The notes below the pieces were generated by a model that saw nothing but the letters and a program-made list of their open reading frames with translations, searched no databases and had not been told where the DNA came from. Made by a program: the position numbers and the translations under genes. Positions 52,401 to 61,675 of a stretch of DNA of 64,000 bases are shown here, piece by piece. The DNA is taken from the NCBI RefSeq assembly GCF_020622265.1, contig NZ_JACNMQ010000008.1:85772-149771 (forward strand), written 5' to 3'. How positions within the stretch are numbered: the stretch's first letter is position 1; every line of letters begins with the position of its first letter. Source of the stretch: Halomonas sp. M20 (lineage in GTDB: Bacteria > Pseudomonadota > Gammaproteobacteria > Pseudomonadales > Halomonadaceae).

Positions 52401-53603
52401 ATGAGTGAGACCGAAAACATCAAGATCCAGGTGCGCGGACTGAGTAAGGTCTTCGGTAACCATACCAAGAAAGCACTGGAACTGCGCGACGAGGGAAAGA
52501 AGCGTGCCGAAATCCTCGAGAAGACCGGGCAAACACTAGGACTGTCCAATATCAGTTTCGATGTCAAGGAAGGCGAGCTTCTTGTCATCATGGGGTTGTC
52601 CGGCTCGGGGAAATCCACCCTGATTCGATGCCTCAACCGGCTGATCGAGCCCACGGAAGGCGATATCGTCATTGACGATGAGAATATTCCCAAGCTCAGT
52701 GAAAAAGAGTTGCTGGAGTGCCGACGCCGGCACTTTTCCATGGTCTTCCAGCACTTTGCACTGTTTCCCCATCGCACCGTTCAGGCCAATGCGGAGTTTG
52801 GACTGGAAATTCGCGGTTTTGACAAGGAAGAACGGGCCAAGAAAGCTCGGGAAGCGCTTCTTCAGGTGGGTCTCGAAGGCTGGGAAGATTCGATGCCCAG
52901 CCAGCTCTCCGGCGGCATGCAGCAGCGTGTGGGGCTTGCCCGGGCATTGGCCAACGATTCTACCGTACTGCTGATGGACGAGGCCTTTTCGGCGCTGGAC
53001 CCGCTGATCCGCAAGGACATGCAGCAAGAGTTGCTCGAACTCCAGCATCGCATGAAGAAGACCACCATCTTCATCACCCACGATCTGGATGAGGCGCTGG
53101 CCCTCGCCGATCGCATCATCTTGTTGAAGGATGGGGAAATCGTTCAGATCGGCACGGCGGAAGACATTCTGACCCACCCGGCGGACGATTACGTGGCACG
53201 GTTTACCGAAGGGGTCGACATGTCGCGCATTCTCAATGCGCGACATGCCATGCGTCCGGTACGTGCCGTAGCACGCAGCGATGACGGGCCGCGTACCGTG
53301 CTTCGCAAACTCAGTGAAAACGGCCTGGATTCCATCTACGTTACCGATCGTCAGCGTAAGCTACTCGGGCTGCTGGAGGCGGATGTCGCCGATCGGGCCG
53401 CCAGGGAAGGTCAGCAGAGTATAGAAGGTTTGATCGGCAACGATTTCCCCAAGGTCGGCCCGGACGAGCCATTGCACAACCTGTTCGCCATGTTCGGCGA
53501 CAAGAGCTTTCCGATTGCCGTTGTCGATGACGACCAGCGCTTGTTGGGCGTTGTGGTCAAGGGCGCGGTACTGGCACAACTTGCTGAAGCAGGAGAACAC
53601 TGA
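52401..53603 (+). CDS. proV: Glycine betaine/proline ABC importer ATPase ProV
   Basis: A 400-residue ATPase, the same length as E. coli ProV. Walker A is at 65-72 (GLSGSGKS), the signature is LSGGMQQR, and Walker B is [13 protein letters not shown] helical N-terminal extension ([25 protein letters not shown]) and two C-terminal CBS domains (about 280-400) are as in OpuA/ProU systems, where CBS domains sense ionic strength. Start at 52401 gives [19 protein letters not shown]; its Shine-Dalgarno is weak. The TGA overlaps the proW start. Confidence 0.93.
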   Translation: MSETENIKIQVRGLSKVFGNHTKKALELRDEGKKRAEILEKTGQTLGLSNISFDVKEGELLVIMGLSGSGKSTLIRCLNRLIEPTEGDIVIDDENIPKLSEKELLECRRRHFSMVFQHFALFPHRTVQANAEFGLEIRGFDKEERAKKAREALLQVGLEGWEDSMPSQLSGGMQQRVGLARALANDSTVLLMDEAFSALDPLIRKDMQQELLELQHRMKKTTIFITHDLDEALALADRIILLKDGEIVQIGTAEDILTHPADDYVARFTEGVDMSRILNARHAMRPVRAVARSDDGPRTVLRKLSENGLDSIYVTDRQRKLLGLLEADVADRAAREGQQSIEGLIGNDFPKVGPDEPLHNLFAMFGDKSFPIAVVDDDQRLLGVVVKGAVLAQLAEAGEH

Positions 53604-54442
53604 TGGCTATCGATATTCCCCGCATTCCGCTTGGCGATTGGATTGAAACCGGACTCGACTATCTGACCTCCGAATTTTCCGGCGTGACCCGCGGCATTTC
53701 GCGCTTTACCCAAACCGGTATCAGTGCGCTCAACGATGCCTTGATGTGGCTACCCGAATGGGCCCTGATGGCGATCATTGCCTTGCTGTGCTGGCGCCTG
53801 GCGGGAATGCGCTTGGCGATTGGGGCGGTATTGGGTCTCCTGTTGATCTGGAACATGGGACTGTGGTTCCCGATGATCGAAACCCTGACCCTGGTTGTGA
53901 TTGCAACGTTGGTGGCGGTGTTGATTGCGCTGCCGGTAGGTGTGTTCGCGGCGCTGTCAGATAAGTTCTATAGCGTGATCATGCCAGTGCTGGACTTCAT
54001 GCAGACTATGCCGGCCTTTGTCTATTTGATTCCGGCCATACCATTCTTCGGCATCGGTTCTGTCTCGGCGATTTTCGCCACGGTAATATTCTCCATGCCG
54101 CCGGCGATTCGCTTCACCACCCTGGGGATTCGCCAGGTACCTACGGAGCTGGTCGAGGCCGCAGATGCGTTTGGCTCGACTCGAGGCCAGAAGCTGCTCA
54201 AGGTACAGCTGCCGTTATCCTTGCCGACCATCATGGCCGGTATCAACCAGACCATTATGCTGGCGCTGTCCATGGTGGTCATCGCCGCCATGATCGGGGC
54301 GGATGGCCTGGGTAATGAAGTATGGAAGGCAATTCAACGTCTGCGCCCGGGGGATGGCTTTGAAGCGGGTATTGCTGTGGTCATTCTGGCTATGCTGCTC
54401 GATCGTCTGACACAGGCTTTCCGCAAGACTAAAAAGCCATAG
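53603..54442 (+). CDS. proW: Glycine betaine/proline ABC importer permease ProW
   Basis: A 279-residue permease with a short amphipathic N-terminal part and about six helices. The coupling loop is EAADAFGSTRGQKLLKVQLPLSLPTIMAGINQT. It is shorter than the 354-residue E. coli protein because the long N-terminal tail is reduced, as in many other ProW/OpuAB proteins. It overlaps proV by one base. Confidence 0.92.
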   Translation: MAIDIPRIPLGDWIETGLDYLTSEFSGVTRGISRFTQTGISALNDALMWLPEWALMAIIALLCWRLAGMRLAIGAVLGLLLIWNMGLWFPMIETLTLVVIATLVAVLIALPVGVFAALSDKFYSVIMPVLDFMQTMPAFVYLIPAIPFFGIGSVSAIFATVIFSMPPAIRFTTLGIRQVPTELVEAADAFGSTRGQKLLKVQLPLSLPTIMAGINQTIMLALSMVVIAAMIGADGLGNEVWKAIQRLRPGDGFEAGIAVVILAMLLDRLTQAFRKTKKP

Positions 54443-54591
54443 TAAACAAGATAGTTTGAAAGGAGCAGGACGCTGGCCGGCATCGTCGGCCAGCTTTGGC
54501 AGCAAGAGGTATCAGCAGGAAGCCGGAAGTAGGAAGAAAGACAGGAAGGCGACGCTGCACCTCGAACACAATAGGCGAGAAAGAGGAAATC

Positions 54592-55485
54592 ATGAAAACA
54601 ATCACTATCATGTCAAGTACGCTACGCACCACCACACTAACGCTAGCCCTGGGGTTGGGAGTCGGACTAGGAACCATGGGCAGTGCCTATGCCCAGGACA
54701 AGGGCTCTGTGACCCTTGCCTACGTCGAGTGGTCCTCGACGGTCGCGTCTACCAACGTCATGCGCGCTGTGCTCGAGCAGGCGGGGTACGGTGTTGAGAT
54801 GTCTTCCTTGTCCGGCGCTTCCATGTGGCAGGCCATTGCCTACGGCGATGCGGATGCCACCCTGGCGGGATGGCTGCCGACGACCCACAAGGATTATTAC
54901 GCCCAAACCAAGGACAAGGTCGTCGATACAGGCGTCAATCTGGACGGCACCAAGCTTGGCCTGGTCGTTCCGGGCTACACTGATATCGACTCCATCGATC
55001 AACTTGGAGACAAGGCGGATAGCATCGATGGTGAAATCATCGGTATCGACCCGGGCGCCGGCATCATGGCGCTGACCGAGGACGTGCTCGATGAGTACGG
55101 CCTGGATCGCGATCTTCGTCTGCGCACCGGCAGCGGCGCGACCATGACCGCCGCCTTGAAGGCCGCCATTCAGAATGAAGAGAATATCGCGGTCACCGGC
55201 TGGACCCCTCACTGGATGTTCGCCCGCTGGGATCTCAAGTATCTCGACGACCCCAAGAGCGTCTATGGCGGCGCCGAGCAGATTCATACCATCGTCCGCC
55301 AGGGCCTGAAGGACGATATGCCCGGTGCCTATCAGATACTGGATAACTTCGAGTGGACCGCCGAGGACATGGGCGAGGTCATGATGATGAACCAGGAAGA
55401 GGGCAGCGATCCTTATGAGAATGCCAAGAAGTGGGTAGAGGACCATCAGGACATGGTCGATGAATGGATCGGCGATGTGTCATAA
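54592..55485 (+). CDS. proX: Glycine betaine-binding periplasmic protein ProX
   Basis: A 297-residue OpuAC-type binding protein. The signal peptide ends at AYA (about residue 25). Aromatic residues in AYVEWSSTVA, the GWLPTTHKDYY segment and GWTPHWMFARWDLKYL are those that form the cage for trimethylammonium ligands. It collects betaine-type osmolytes for ProVW. The ATG at 54592 has a GAGGAAA Shine-Dalgarno; 149 bp separate it from proW. Confidence 0.92.
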   Translation: MKTITIMSSTLRTTTLTLALGLGVGLGTMGSAYAQDKGSVTLAYVEWSSTVASTNVMRAVLEQAGYGVEMSSLSGASMWQAIAYGDADATLAGWLPTTHKDYYAQTKDKVVDTGVNLDGTKLGLVVPGYTDIDSIDQLGDKADSIDGEIIGIDPGAGIMALTEDVLDEYGLDRDLRLRTGSGATMTAALKAAIQNEENIAVTGWTPHWMFARWDLKYLDDPKSVYGGAEQIHTIVRQGLKDDMPGAYQILDNFEWTAEDMGEVMMMNQEEGSDPYENAKKWVEDHQDMVDEWIGDVS

Positions 55486-55511
55486 GCCCTGAAACATGCT
55501 GCATGAACGAC

Positions 55512-55539
55512 GAACGCCCAACCACTTGGTTGGGCGTTC
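55512..55539. terminator. Terminator between proX and pdxH
   Basis: Twelve-base-pair stem (GAACGCCCAACC / GGTTGGGCGTTC) with a 4-nt loop, 26 bp after proX and 32 bp from the convergent pdxH stop. It may serve both strands. Confidence 0.75.
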
Positions 55540-55571
55540 AGCGTTGATACGTTCAAGCGACCATGAAAATC

Positions 55572-56213
55572 TCAGGGCGCCAAGCGTACCTTGAACCATC
55601 CCTGATCGTAGAGATGATAGCGTACCCGATCATGCAATCTATCCGGCTGGCCCTGCCAGAACTCGATCATTTCCGGCGTAATCAGGTAGCCGCCCCAATG
55701 CCGAGGACGAGTCACAGGCTGGCCTTCATAAACCTTTTCGAAGCGCTTACTACGCTCTTCCAGCCATTCCCGGTCCGGTATCTCCACGCTTTGCAGGGCG
55801 GTCCAGGCGCCTAGCTGGCTATTACGCGGACGACTTTCGAAATAGCGATTGGACTCTTCCGCATCGACTTGCTGTACGTGTCCCTCTATGCGTACCTGGC
55901 GCTGGCTCTTGGGCCACCAGAAAACGATGGCCGCTTGAGGTACGTTGGCTAGTTCGCTGCCCTTGTGGCTTTGATAGTTGGTATAGAAGACGAAACCGCG
56001 CTCATCGATGCCCTTGAGCAGTACGATACGAGCATGGGGAACCCCTTGACCGTCCACCGTTGCCAGGGTCATGGCGTTGGCATCATCGGTCTCTTGCTCA
56101 AGCGCTGTCTCCAGCCATTCCTGAAAAAGCGGCATGGGATTGTCTGGCGTGGTTGCGGTATCGAGACTACTTCCGCTGTAGTTGCGCCTAACATCGGCAA
56201 TGTCATGGGTCAT
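55572..56213 (-). CDS. pdxH: Pyridoxamine/pyridoxine 5'-phosphate oxidase
   Basis: A 213-residue FMN enzyme making pyridoxal 5'-phosphate. FMN- and substrate-binding parts are seen: MTLATVDGQGVPHARIVLLKGIDERGFVFYTNYQSHKG, QVRIEGHVQQV, SRPRNSQLGAW and the C-terminal RLHDRVRY. The ATG at 56213 has an AGGAG 6 nt upstream. It is monocistronic, and azlD begins 85 bp behind it on the same strand. Confidence 0.94.
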   Translation of the reverse strand: MTHDIADVRRNYSGSSLDTATTPDNPMPLFQEWLETALEQETDDANAMTLATVDGQGVPHARIVLLKGIDERGFVFYTNYQSHKGSELANVPQAAIVFWWPKSQRQVRIEGHVQQVDAEESNRYFESRPRNSQLGAWTALQSVEIPDREWLEERSKRFEKVYEGQPVTRPRHWGGYLITPEMIEFWQGQPDRLHDRVRYHLYDQGWFKVRLAP

Positions 56214-56297
56214 GGCGTACTCCTGATGTTTTCGTGATCTTTGCTGCACGCGGGCATGGGGGTAAACTCCCGGTCGTTGGCTTCTTCCTAGAGCATA

Positions 56298-56636
56298 TCA
56301 GCCCAATTGAACCATCAGCATATAAAGTCCGGTTCCCGCGACGATCGATAAAAGGGCATTGCGTCGCCACAGATGCATGGCGACTACGGTGAGCGAGGCG
56401 ATGATGACCGGCAAGCCATTGGGCGTCATGTTCATATGGCCCTCGGCAAGGGGGCGAAAATCCCGCAGGGCATAGATGACCAGTATCATCATTACCGCCG
56501 GCGGGAGATAGCGCCCCAGGTGCAGAATCAATGGGTGATCCGCATGCCGGGACAAGGCGATGAACGGCAGTACTCGGGTAGCAAAAGTCGCCAGAGCGCT
56601 GATGACAATGAATATGAGTAGCGTGGAGGTTTCCAT
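56298..56636 (-). CDS. azlD: Branched-chain amino acid exporter small subunit (AzlD/YgaH)
   Basis: A 112-residue membrane protein with four helices. FATRVLPFIALSR near the start and ALRDFRPL in the middle are usual for AzlD. With AzlC it forms an exporter like E. coli YgaZH (valine, methionine). Its start overlaps the azlC stop by one base. Confidence 0.87.
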   Translation of the reverse strand: METSTLLIFIVISALATFATRVLPFIALSRHADHPLILHLGRYLPPAVMMILVIYALRDFRPLAEGHMNMTPNGLPVIIASLTVVAMHLWRRNALLSIVAGTGLYMLMVQLG

Positions 56637-57337
56637 CAGCGTGATCCTTGGCTTCGATCGATCCAGTGGTAATGCGCAAGAAGTATCAGGCTGGCGGCCC
56701 CGATGGCACCCAGCAGCAGATCTTGTTCCGGCAGCAGTATCAAGGCGCCCAATCCAGTCAGCAGTGCAATGACGAAGGGCAGCGCCTGACGCAGCCGGCT
56801 CGCTTGCTCCAGAGTAAGTACGATGAACAACGCCGTCAGCGCGAACTCGATACCGCGACTGTCAAACTCGAGCAGTGCGCCGGCCATGGCGCCCGCTAGA
56901 GTCCCCAGCACCCACCATAGCTGATTCAACAAGCTGATGCGCCAGGCATTGGCATGATCGTCTGGTCCTTGTGCTTGCTGACCCTGACTGGTCAGCAACG
57001 AATACGTTTCATCCGTCAGAGCAAAAATCAGATAGGGTTTGCGCCATCCCGCGCCCTTGAAGCGTTTGAGCAATGACAAACCATAAAAGAGGTGCCGGGA
57101 GTTGAGCATGAAGGTTGCAACCGCGACTTCAAGTAGCCCAGCATTATTAGCCAGAAGGGTGACCGCCATGAACTGGCCTGCACCGGCATAAATGAAAAGC
57201 GACATGGCCAATGCCATCCACCAGGGGTGACCAAGCTGCATGAACAGGATGCCGAAGGCTGCCCCCAAGGGTAGGTAACCGAACATGACCGGCAGGGTTT
57301 GTAGGCTGGCGTAACGCCATTGAGCGATGAGCGACAA
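56636..57337 (-). CDS. azlC: Branched-chain amino acid exporter large subunit (AzlC/YgaZ)
   Basis: A 233-residue inner-membrane protein with about seven helices. PVMFGYLPLGAAFGIL, YAGAGQFMAVTLL, NSRHLFYGLSLL and ALTDETYSLL are AzlC signatures. The start seems to be TTG at 57337 with AAGGAAGGG just before it. It forms a two-gene operon with azlD. Confidence 0.9.
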   Translation of the reverse strand: MSLIAQWRYASLQTLPVMFGYLPLGAAFGILFMQLGHPWWMALAMSLFIYAGAGQFMAVTLLANNAGLLEVAVATFMLNSRHLFYGLSLLKRFKGAGWRKPYLIFALTDETYSLLTSQGQQAQGPDDHANAWRISLLNQLWWVLGTLAGAMAGALLEFDSRGIEFALTALFIVLTLEQASRLRQALPFVIALLTGLGALILLPEQDLLLGAIGAASLILLAHYHWIDRSQGSR

Positions 57338-57469
57338 TGAATCCCTTCCTTGCTGTAGCGGAGTATTCTAAGGTACCTATTCAAGCAAAAGTGCGCATAA
57401 ATGCCTGAATGAAGCTTTGTCCGGCGTTCAGGTTTCGCTCCATATTAGCATTCGCAAAACGGGTGAAGC

Positions 57470-58138
57470 ATGCAAAGGATCTGGGTGTGGGATATTTGGG
57501 TGCGAATTTTTCACTGGGCGCTGGTTCTGGTGTTGATCGTATCGTTTTACACCATGAAGACTGAAGGCTACCCGTTGATGTTTCCCGTCGACTGGCATGC
57601 TCGAGCAGGTTATACGGTGCTGGGCCTACTGCTGTTTCGCTGGCTTTGGGGTTTTTTTGGCAGTCGCCACGCGCGTTTTCTAAATTTTTTGCGCTCGCCA
57701 TTCGAATCCGGCCGCTATCTCTGGTTATTCCTGCGGGGCCGGGCGCCAAGTTACGCAGGCCATAATCCACTGGGCGGGTGGATGATGTTGATCATGCTGC
57801 TGTCATTGACACTACAGGCGGGGAGCGGGTTATTTCTGCATGACGATATTCTGTTCGAAGCACCGCTGTATGGCAGCGTAAGTGACGGGACCACCAAGCT
57901 TCTGACGACCATCCATAACTACAACGGCAATTTTTTACTGATATTGGTTGGCTTGCATATTGCGGCGGTGGTCGTGCATCGGCTCAAGGGTGAAAAACTG
58001 GTAGGCGCAATGTTCAATGGCCACAAACGGTTGGTCTCTGCGCCTGTCGACGGCCCGGGAACTCGGGCCGTGCAGTGGCGTGCCGTAGTGATGCTCGTAC
58101 TGGCGGTAGGGCTGATGACATGGCTCTGGAATAGCTGA
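57470..58138 (+). CDS. Cytochrome b561 family protein
   Basis: A 222-residue inner-membrane di-heme b protein of the Ni/Fe-hydrogenase/thiosulfate type. Likely heme ligands are H15 (VRIFHWAL), H44 (DWHARAGY), H149 (TIHNYNGN) and H163 (GLHIAAVVVHR) in four main helices. It probably links the quinone pool with a soluble cytochrome. The cytochrome c' gene converges with it 8 bp away, and the two families are often paired. Confidence 0.87.
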   Translation: MQRIWVWDIWVRIFHWALVLVLIVSFYTMKTEGYPLMFPVDWHARAGYTVLGLLLFRWLWGFFGSRHARFLNFLRSPFESGRYLWLFLRGRAPSYAGHNPLGGWMMLIMLLSLTLQAGSGLFLHDDILFEAPLYGSVSDGTTKLLTTIHNYNGNFLLILVGLHIAAVVVHRLKGEKLVGAMFNGHKRLVSAPVDGPGTRAVQWRAVVMLVLAVGLMTWLWNS

Positions 58139-58146
58139 GCTAGCAA

Positions 58147-58620
58147 TCAGTCATCCGCACGATACTCATCGTGGCAGTTCTTGCAGGTCTTGCCAGTCGC
58201 AGCTACTTGCTGACGCAGCGCCGCGTAATCGTCTTGTTGAGCGACTTCCGCTAGCTTGGCGGTGGCGTCTTCCATTTCCCGCTGCAGAGACTCGAAATCG
58301 TCGCGATTATCGGCAATTTTGGCGAGCGCATCGGTATCGGCACCATGTCCTGCTCCGCGCAGCGAGCCTTCGATGAAGCCCTCCCAGGGCATCTTGGCAA
58401 GCACGGCAACTCGTTCAGCCCGCATTGACGCTTCCTCGGCATCGTACTCCATGTCGCCCTTGGCCATGGCCCCCAGCGGGCCAAAGTTCCATCCCATCAC
58501 ACTCAACGCAGACTGCCGATACTCAATTGCTTCCTTGATCTGCTTCTCGTCCGCCGCTTGTGTAACGCTGGATGCCATCAGCAAGGAAACAGCAACACCA
58601 AGACTTATCACGACTCTCAT
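58147..58620 (-). CDS. Cytochrome c'
   Basis: A 157-residue periplasmic protein. The signal peptide ends at TQA (22). It folds as a four-helix bundle and binds heme at C146-x-x-C149-H150 close to the C-terminus, typical of class II cytochromes c. The M/NFGPLGAMAKG part near residue 50 is also characteristic. These proteins bind NO and can protect against nitrosative stress; some pass electrons from cytochrome b561. Confidence 0.9.
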   Translation of the reverse strand: MRVVISLGVAVSLLMASSVTQAADEKQIKEAIEYRQSALSVMGWNFGPLGAMAKGDMEYDAEEASMRAERVAVLAKMPWEGFIEGSLRGAGHGADTDALAKIADNRDDFESLQREMEDATAKLAEVAQQDDYAALRQQVAATGKTCKNCHDEYRADD

Positions 58621-58727
58621 CGGTCTCTCCCCATCGTTTTATAGACCCTCGAAAGCCATCGATTCGAGGGGGTTGCCCAGCTCGTTGTATCGCCGGATAC
58701 CTTGAGGATAGCAGTAACCCGCTACTC

Positions 58728-59137
58728 TTAAAGACGTTGAGGTTGCTGGCTCTGCAATTCGCGGCTGCGCCAACGTGCGTAAAGCATGCTCGCGACGAAC
58801 AGGGTTAGGCTGGCCACGACTTCCAGCAAACCGAGCCAGGTTTTGCCGGGCAACGTGGTCAGCATCACGCCTTGCATGAAATACAAGAGGCTCACGAAGG
58901 CCAGCCAGGCATGACCGCGAGGGCGGCGCGTATAAAGCGTGGGCAGAAACAGTATCAAGGGTAATACTCGTACCAGCACGGGCAGAAAACCGTTACTGCC
59001 TTGAGCCTGTAACTGCCATCCGCCAATCAGCAACAGGATCACCAGTACGATATAGCTGGCCAAGACGATCCTTCGCGTGCGGTGTGCGAGCGACTCGATA
59101 CCATGCCGGGCTTCGAACCCTTCCAGGGCGGCGCGCA

Positions 59138-59138
<1 letters not shown>
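58728..59138 (-). CDS. DUF2069 membrane protein
   Basis: A 136-residue inner-membrane protein with four helices. RVLPLILFLPTLYTRRPRGHAWLAFVSLLYFMQGVM is the family core. The function is unknown. The start overlaps the wrbA stop by one base, a pairing that is common in gammaproteobacteria. Confidence 0.87.
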
Positions 59139-59887
<749 letters not shown>

Positions 59888-59901
59888 TTAAACACAAAAA
59901 A

Positions 59902-60354
59902 TTACCTCCGCAAATAGACCCAAACGGATATGTCATCGTCAATTTTGATTCGTTCACGTTTGTAGCGAATACCAAGTCGTTCGTAGCGGTCCAACTGCTT
60001 TAATTCTGAAGCATCGACTTTGAGAATGAATCCTTTTACCTGCGCTCCGGGCACTTCTTCAAGATCGAGTTCATCCCGGCGATACCCGGATAAGTTTGCT
60101 TGCTGAGGATTGCCCCAGCGATCGTAGACTAGCCAGCGGATGAGACCGTAACGGAGGGTGCCATACACGAAAACCTGATGTTCTCCTTCGGAGATAGGAG
60201 GTAGGTTTTCTGGTGTTTCATAACCAAACGGGCTCAGCAGCACGTACCAGAGATAGAACAGCAGTATGCCGAGAGCAACCAGTGTGGCGATAAAGAGGCG
60301 GCGCAAGAGAACCACGATTATCCTGAGGGTATTGGAGATCCGCTCATGATGCAT
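59902..60354 (-). CDS. Membrane-anchored gamma-glutamylcyclotransferase-like protein
   Basis: A protein of about 150 residues with one N-terminal helix (about 12-40) and a GGCT/AIG2-like domain (VFVYGTLRYGLIRWLVYDRWG, then GAQVKGFILKVDASELKQLDRYERL). The YGTLR loop and a Glu in the last part are as in GGCT enzymes. A fused membrane anchor is less common. The start is uncertain: 60354 leaves space for a promoter; a frame from 60429 would nearly touch the Smr gene. Confidence 0.7.
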   Translation of the reverse strand: MHHERISNTLRIIVVLLRRLFIATLVALGILLFYLWYVLLSPFGYETPENLPPISEGEHQVFVYGTLRYGLIRWLVYDRWGNPQQANLSGYRRDELDLEEVPGAQVKGFILKVDASELKQLDRYERLGIRYKRERIKIDDDISVWVYLRR

Positions 60355-60405
60355 GGTTCGTTCCGCATCCACCAGCCCATGGCTTGAAGTACAGGGAAGA
60401 GCATC

Positions 60406-60414
60406 TGATATGAT
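60406..60414 (+). promoter_or_regulatory. Extended -10 promoter of the Smr gene
   Basis: TGATATGAT matches an extended -10 (TGnTATAAT, one mismatch), with TTGAAG 19 bp upstream. It lies about 33 bp before the ATG. Confidence 0.4.
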
Positions 60415-60446
60415 GATTAGATAAGTCATACGTCGAGGACATCGCG

Positions 60447-61052
60447 ATGAACCGCTGTATGAATCATGACACCGATTTCAGTCATCTGCTGGGGGGCGAA
60501 GGAGGCGACGTTCGACCGCTATCCAAGGGCCGGGACAAGGCGAACGTCAACAGCGCCCCACGTACGCCTAGCGAGGCGCAGTTGGCTCGCCGTGCCAGTG
60601 CCATCGAAGAAGGCGAGGGCAACAACTTCCTGACGGATGAATTCGTCGATTTGTTGCCGCATCGCGACCCCATCGAATATCGCCGCGATGGTATTCAGAT
60701 TGGCGTACTCGAGCGCTTGCGGCACGGTGGCTATGCTCCGGAAGCGCGTCTGAACCTGATCAAGCAGCCCGTGCGCAATTGCCGGCGTGAGTTGTTCACT
60801 TTCCTGAATGATGCCATCGAACACGACCTGCGCTCCTTGTTGATCGTGCATGGCAGGGGCAGGGCGCTTGATAGCCATGCCAACGTGGTGCGTTCCTATG
60901 TGGCGAAATGGTTGATGCAGTTCGAGCAGGTGCAGGCTTATTCGTCCGCAACATCTTCACATGGCGGTATCGGCGCCACCTACGTGATGCTGCGCAAGTC
61001 CGACCGGGCTCGCGCGCGCAACCGAGAGCGCCAGCAGAAGCGGCGGGGGTAG
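60447..61052 (+). CDS. smrA: Smr-domain protein (SmrA-like)
   Basis: A 201-residue protein. A disordered, charged N-terminal part (1-75) precedes the Smr domain (about 95-185) with the LLIVHGRGRALDSHANVVRSYV motif and HGGIGATYVMLR end. Smr domains are structure-dependent nucleases, in some cases acting on collided ribosomes or DNA junctions. The C-terminus is very basic. GAGG lies 8 nt before the ATG. Confidence 0.87.
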   Translation: MNRCMNHDTDFSHLLGGEGGDVRPLSKGRDKANVNSAPRTPSEAQLARRASAIEEGEGNNFLTDEFVDLLPHRDPIEYRRDGIQIGVLERLRHGGYAPEARLNLIKQPVRNCRRELFTFLNDAIEHDLRSLLIVHGRGRALDSHANVVRSYVAKWLMQFEQVQAYSSATSSHGGIGATYVMLRKSDRARARNRERQQKRRG

Positions 61053-61080
61053 GTTTTCTTCACCCATTACGGACTGAAAA

Positions 61081-61112
61081 CAATTACGCCGCCTATTTGG
61101 GCGGCGTAATTG
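61081..61112. terminator. Bidirectional terminator between Smr and DUF934 genes
   Basis: Perfect 13-bp stem (CAATTACGCCGCC / GGCGGCGTAATTG) with a 6-nt loop. It lies 28 bp after the Smr stop and 20 bp from the DUF934 stop on the other strand. Confidence 0.8.
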
Positions 61113-61132
61113 CTTCCATGCAAGCCTTCGAT

Positions 61133-61675
61133 TCAACTGGCTTCCCGCAAGCGGCGCTCGAACAGGGCTTCGCGAACATCGACATCCGTCTGATAGCTGA
61201 CGCTAAACGGCTTTAGCCAGCGCAGGGCGTCTTCCAGGGGTTGATCGTCCCTGAGGGCCAGGGCATCGAAGCCGCAGCGTGACATGTAGTAGAGCTGATC
61301 GATCAGCACATCGCCGATGGCACGAATCTCGCCTTCGTAACCGTGGCGCTCGCGTAGCAGTCTGGCCAGGGTATAGCCGCGGCCATCGGTAAATGCCGGA
61401 AAATCGATGGCGATCACTGGGGCGTCATGCAGTTCAGCCACCAGATCAGGGCTAAGCTCGGTATCGCTGGCAAGCCACGGGGCGAGGCCGTCCTGTTCGC
61501 GATGCTGTCGCCAAAGGTGCAAGGGCACGATGGCGGGGCGAACGTCCGGCAGGCTTTCTTCATCGCGAGACAGGCTCCAGACATCCAGAGTGGGCTGGCC
61601 TTGTTTGATCAACAGAGTATTGGCGAGATCATCCTGGAAGATCGCATCGTCGATCTTGAGCGCACTGCTAAGCAT
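61133..61675 (-). CDS. DUF934 protein (sulfite-reductase partner)
   Basis: A 180-residue soluble protein. The family core is VIAIDFPAFTDGRGYTLARLLRERHGYEGEIRAIGDVLIDQLYYMSRCGFDALALR. It is paired with cysI in pseudomonads and halomonads; its biochemical role in sulfite reduction is not known. The ATG at 61675 has an AAGGAG Shine-Dalgarno and overlaps the end of cysI by 8 bp. Confidence 0.88.
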   Translation of the reverse strand: MLSSALKIDDAIFQDDLANTLLIKQGQPTLDVWSLSRDEESLPDVRPAIVPLHLWRQHREQDGLAPWLASDTELSPDLVAELHDAPVIAIDFPAFTDGRGYTLARLLRERHGYEGEIRAIGDVLIDQLYYMSRCGFDALALRDDQPLEDALRWLKPFSVSYQTDVDVREALFERRLREAS

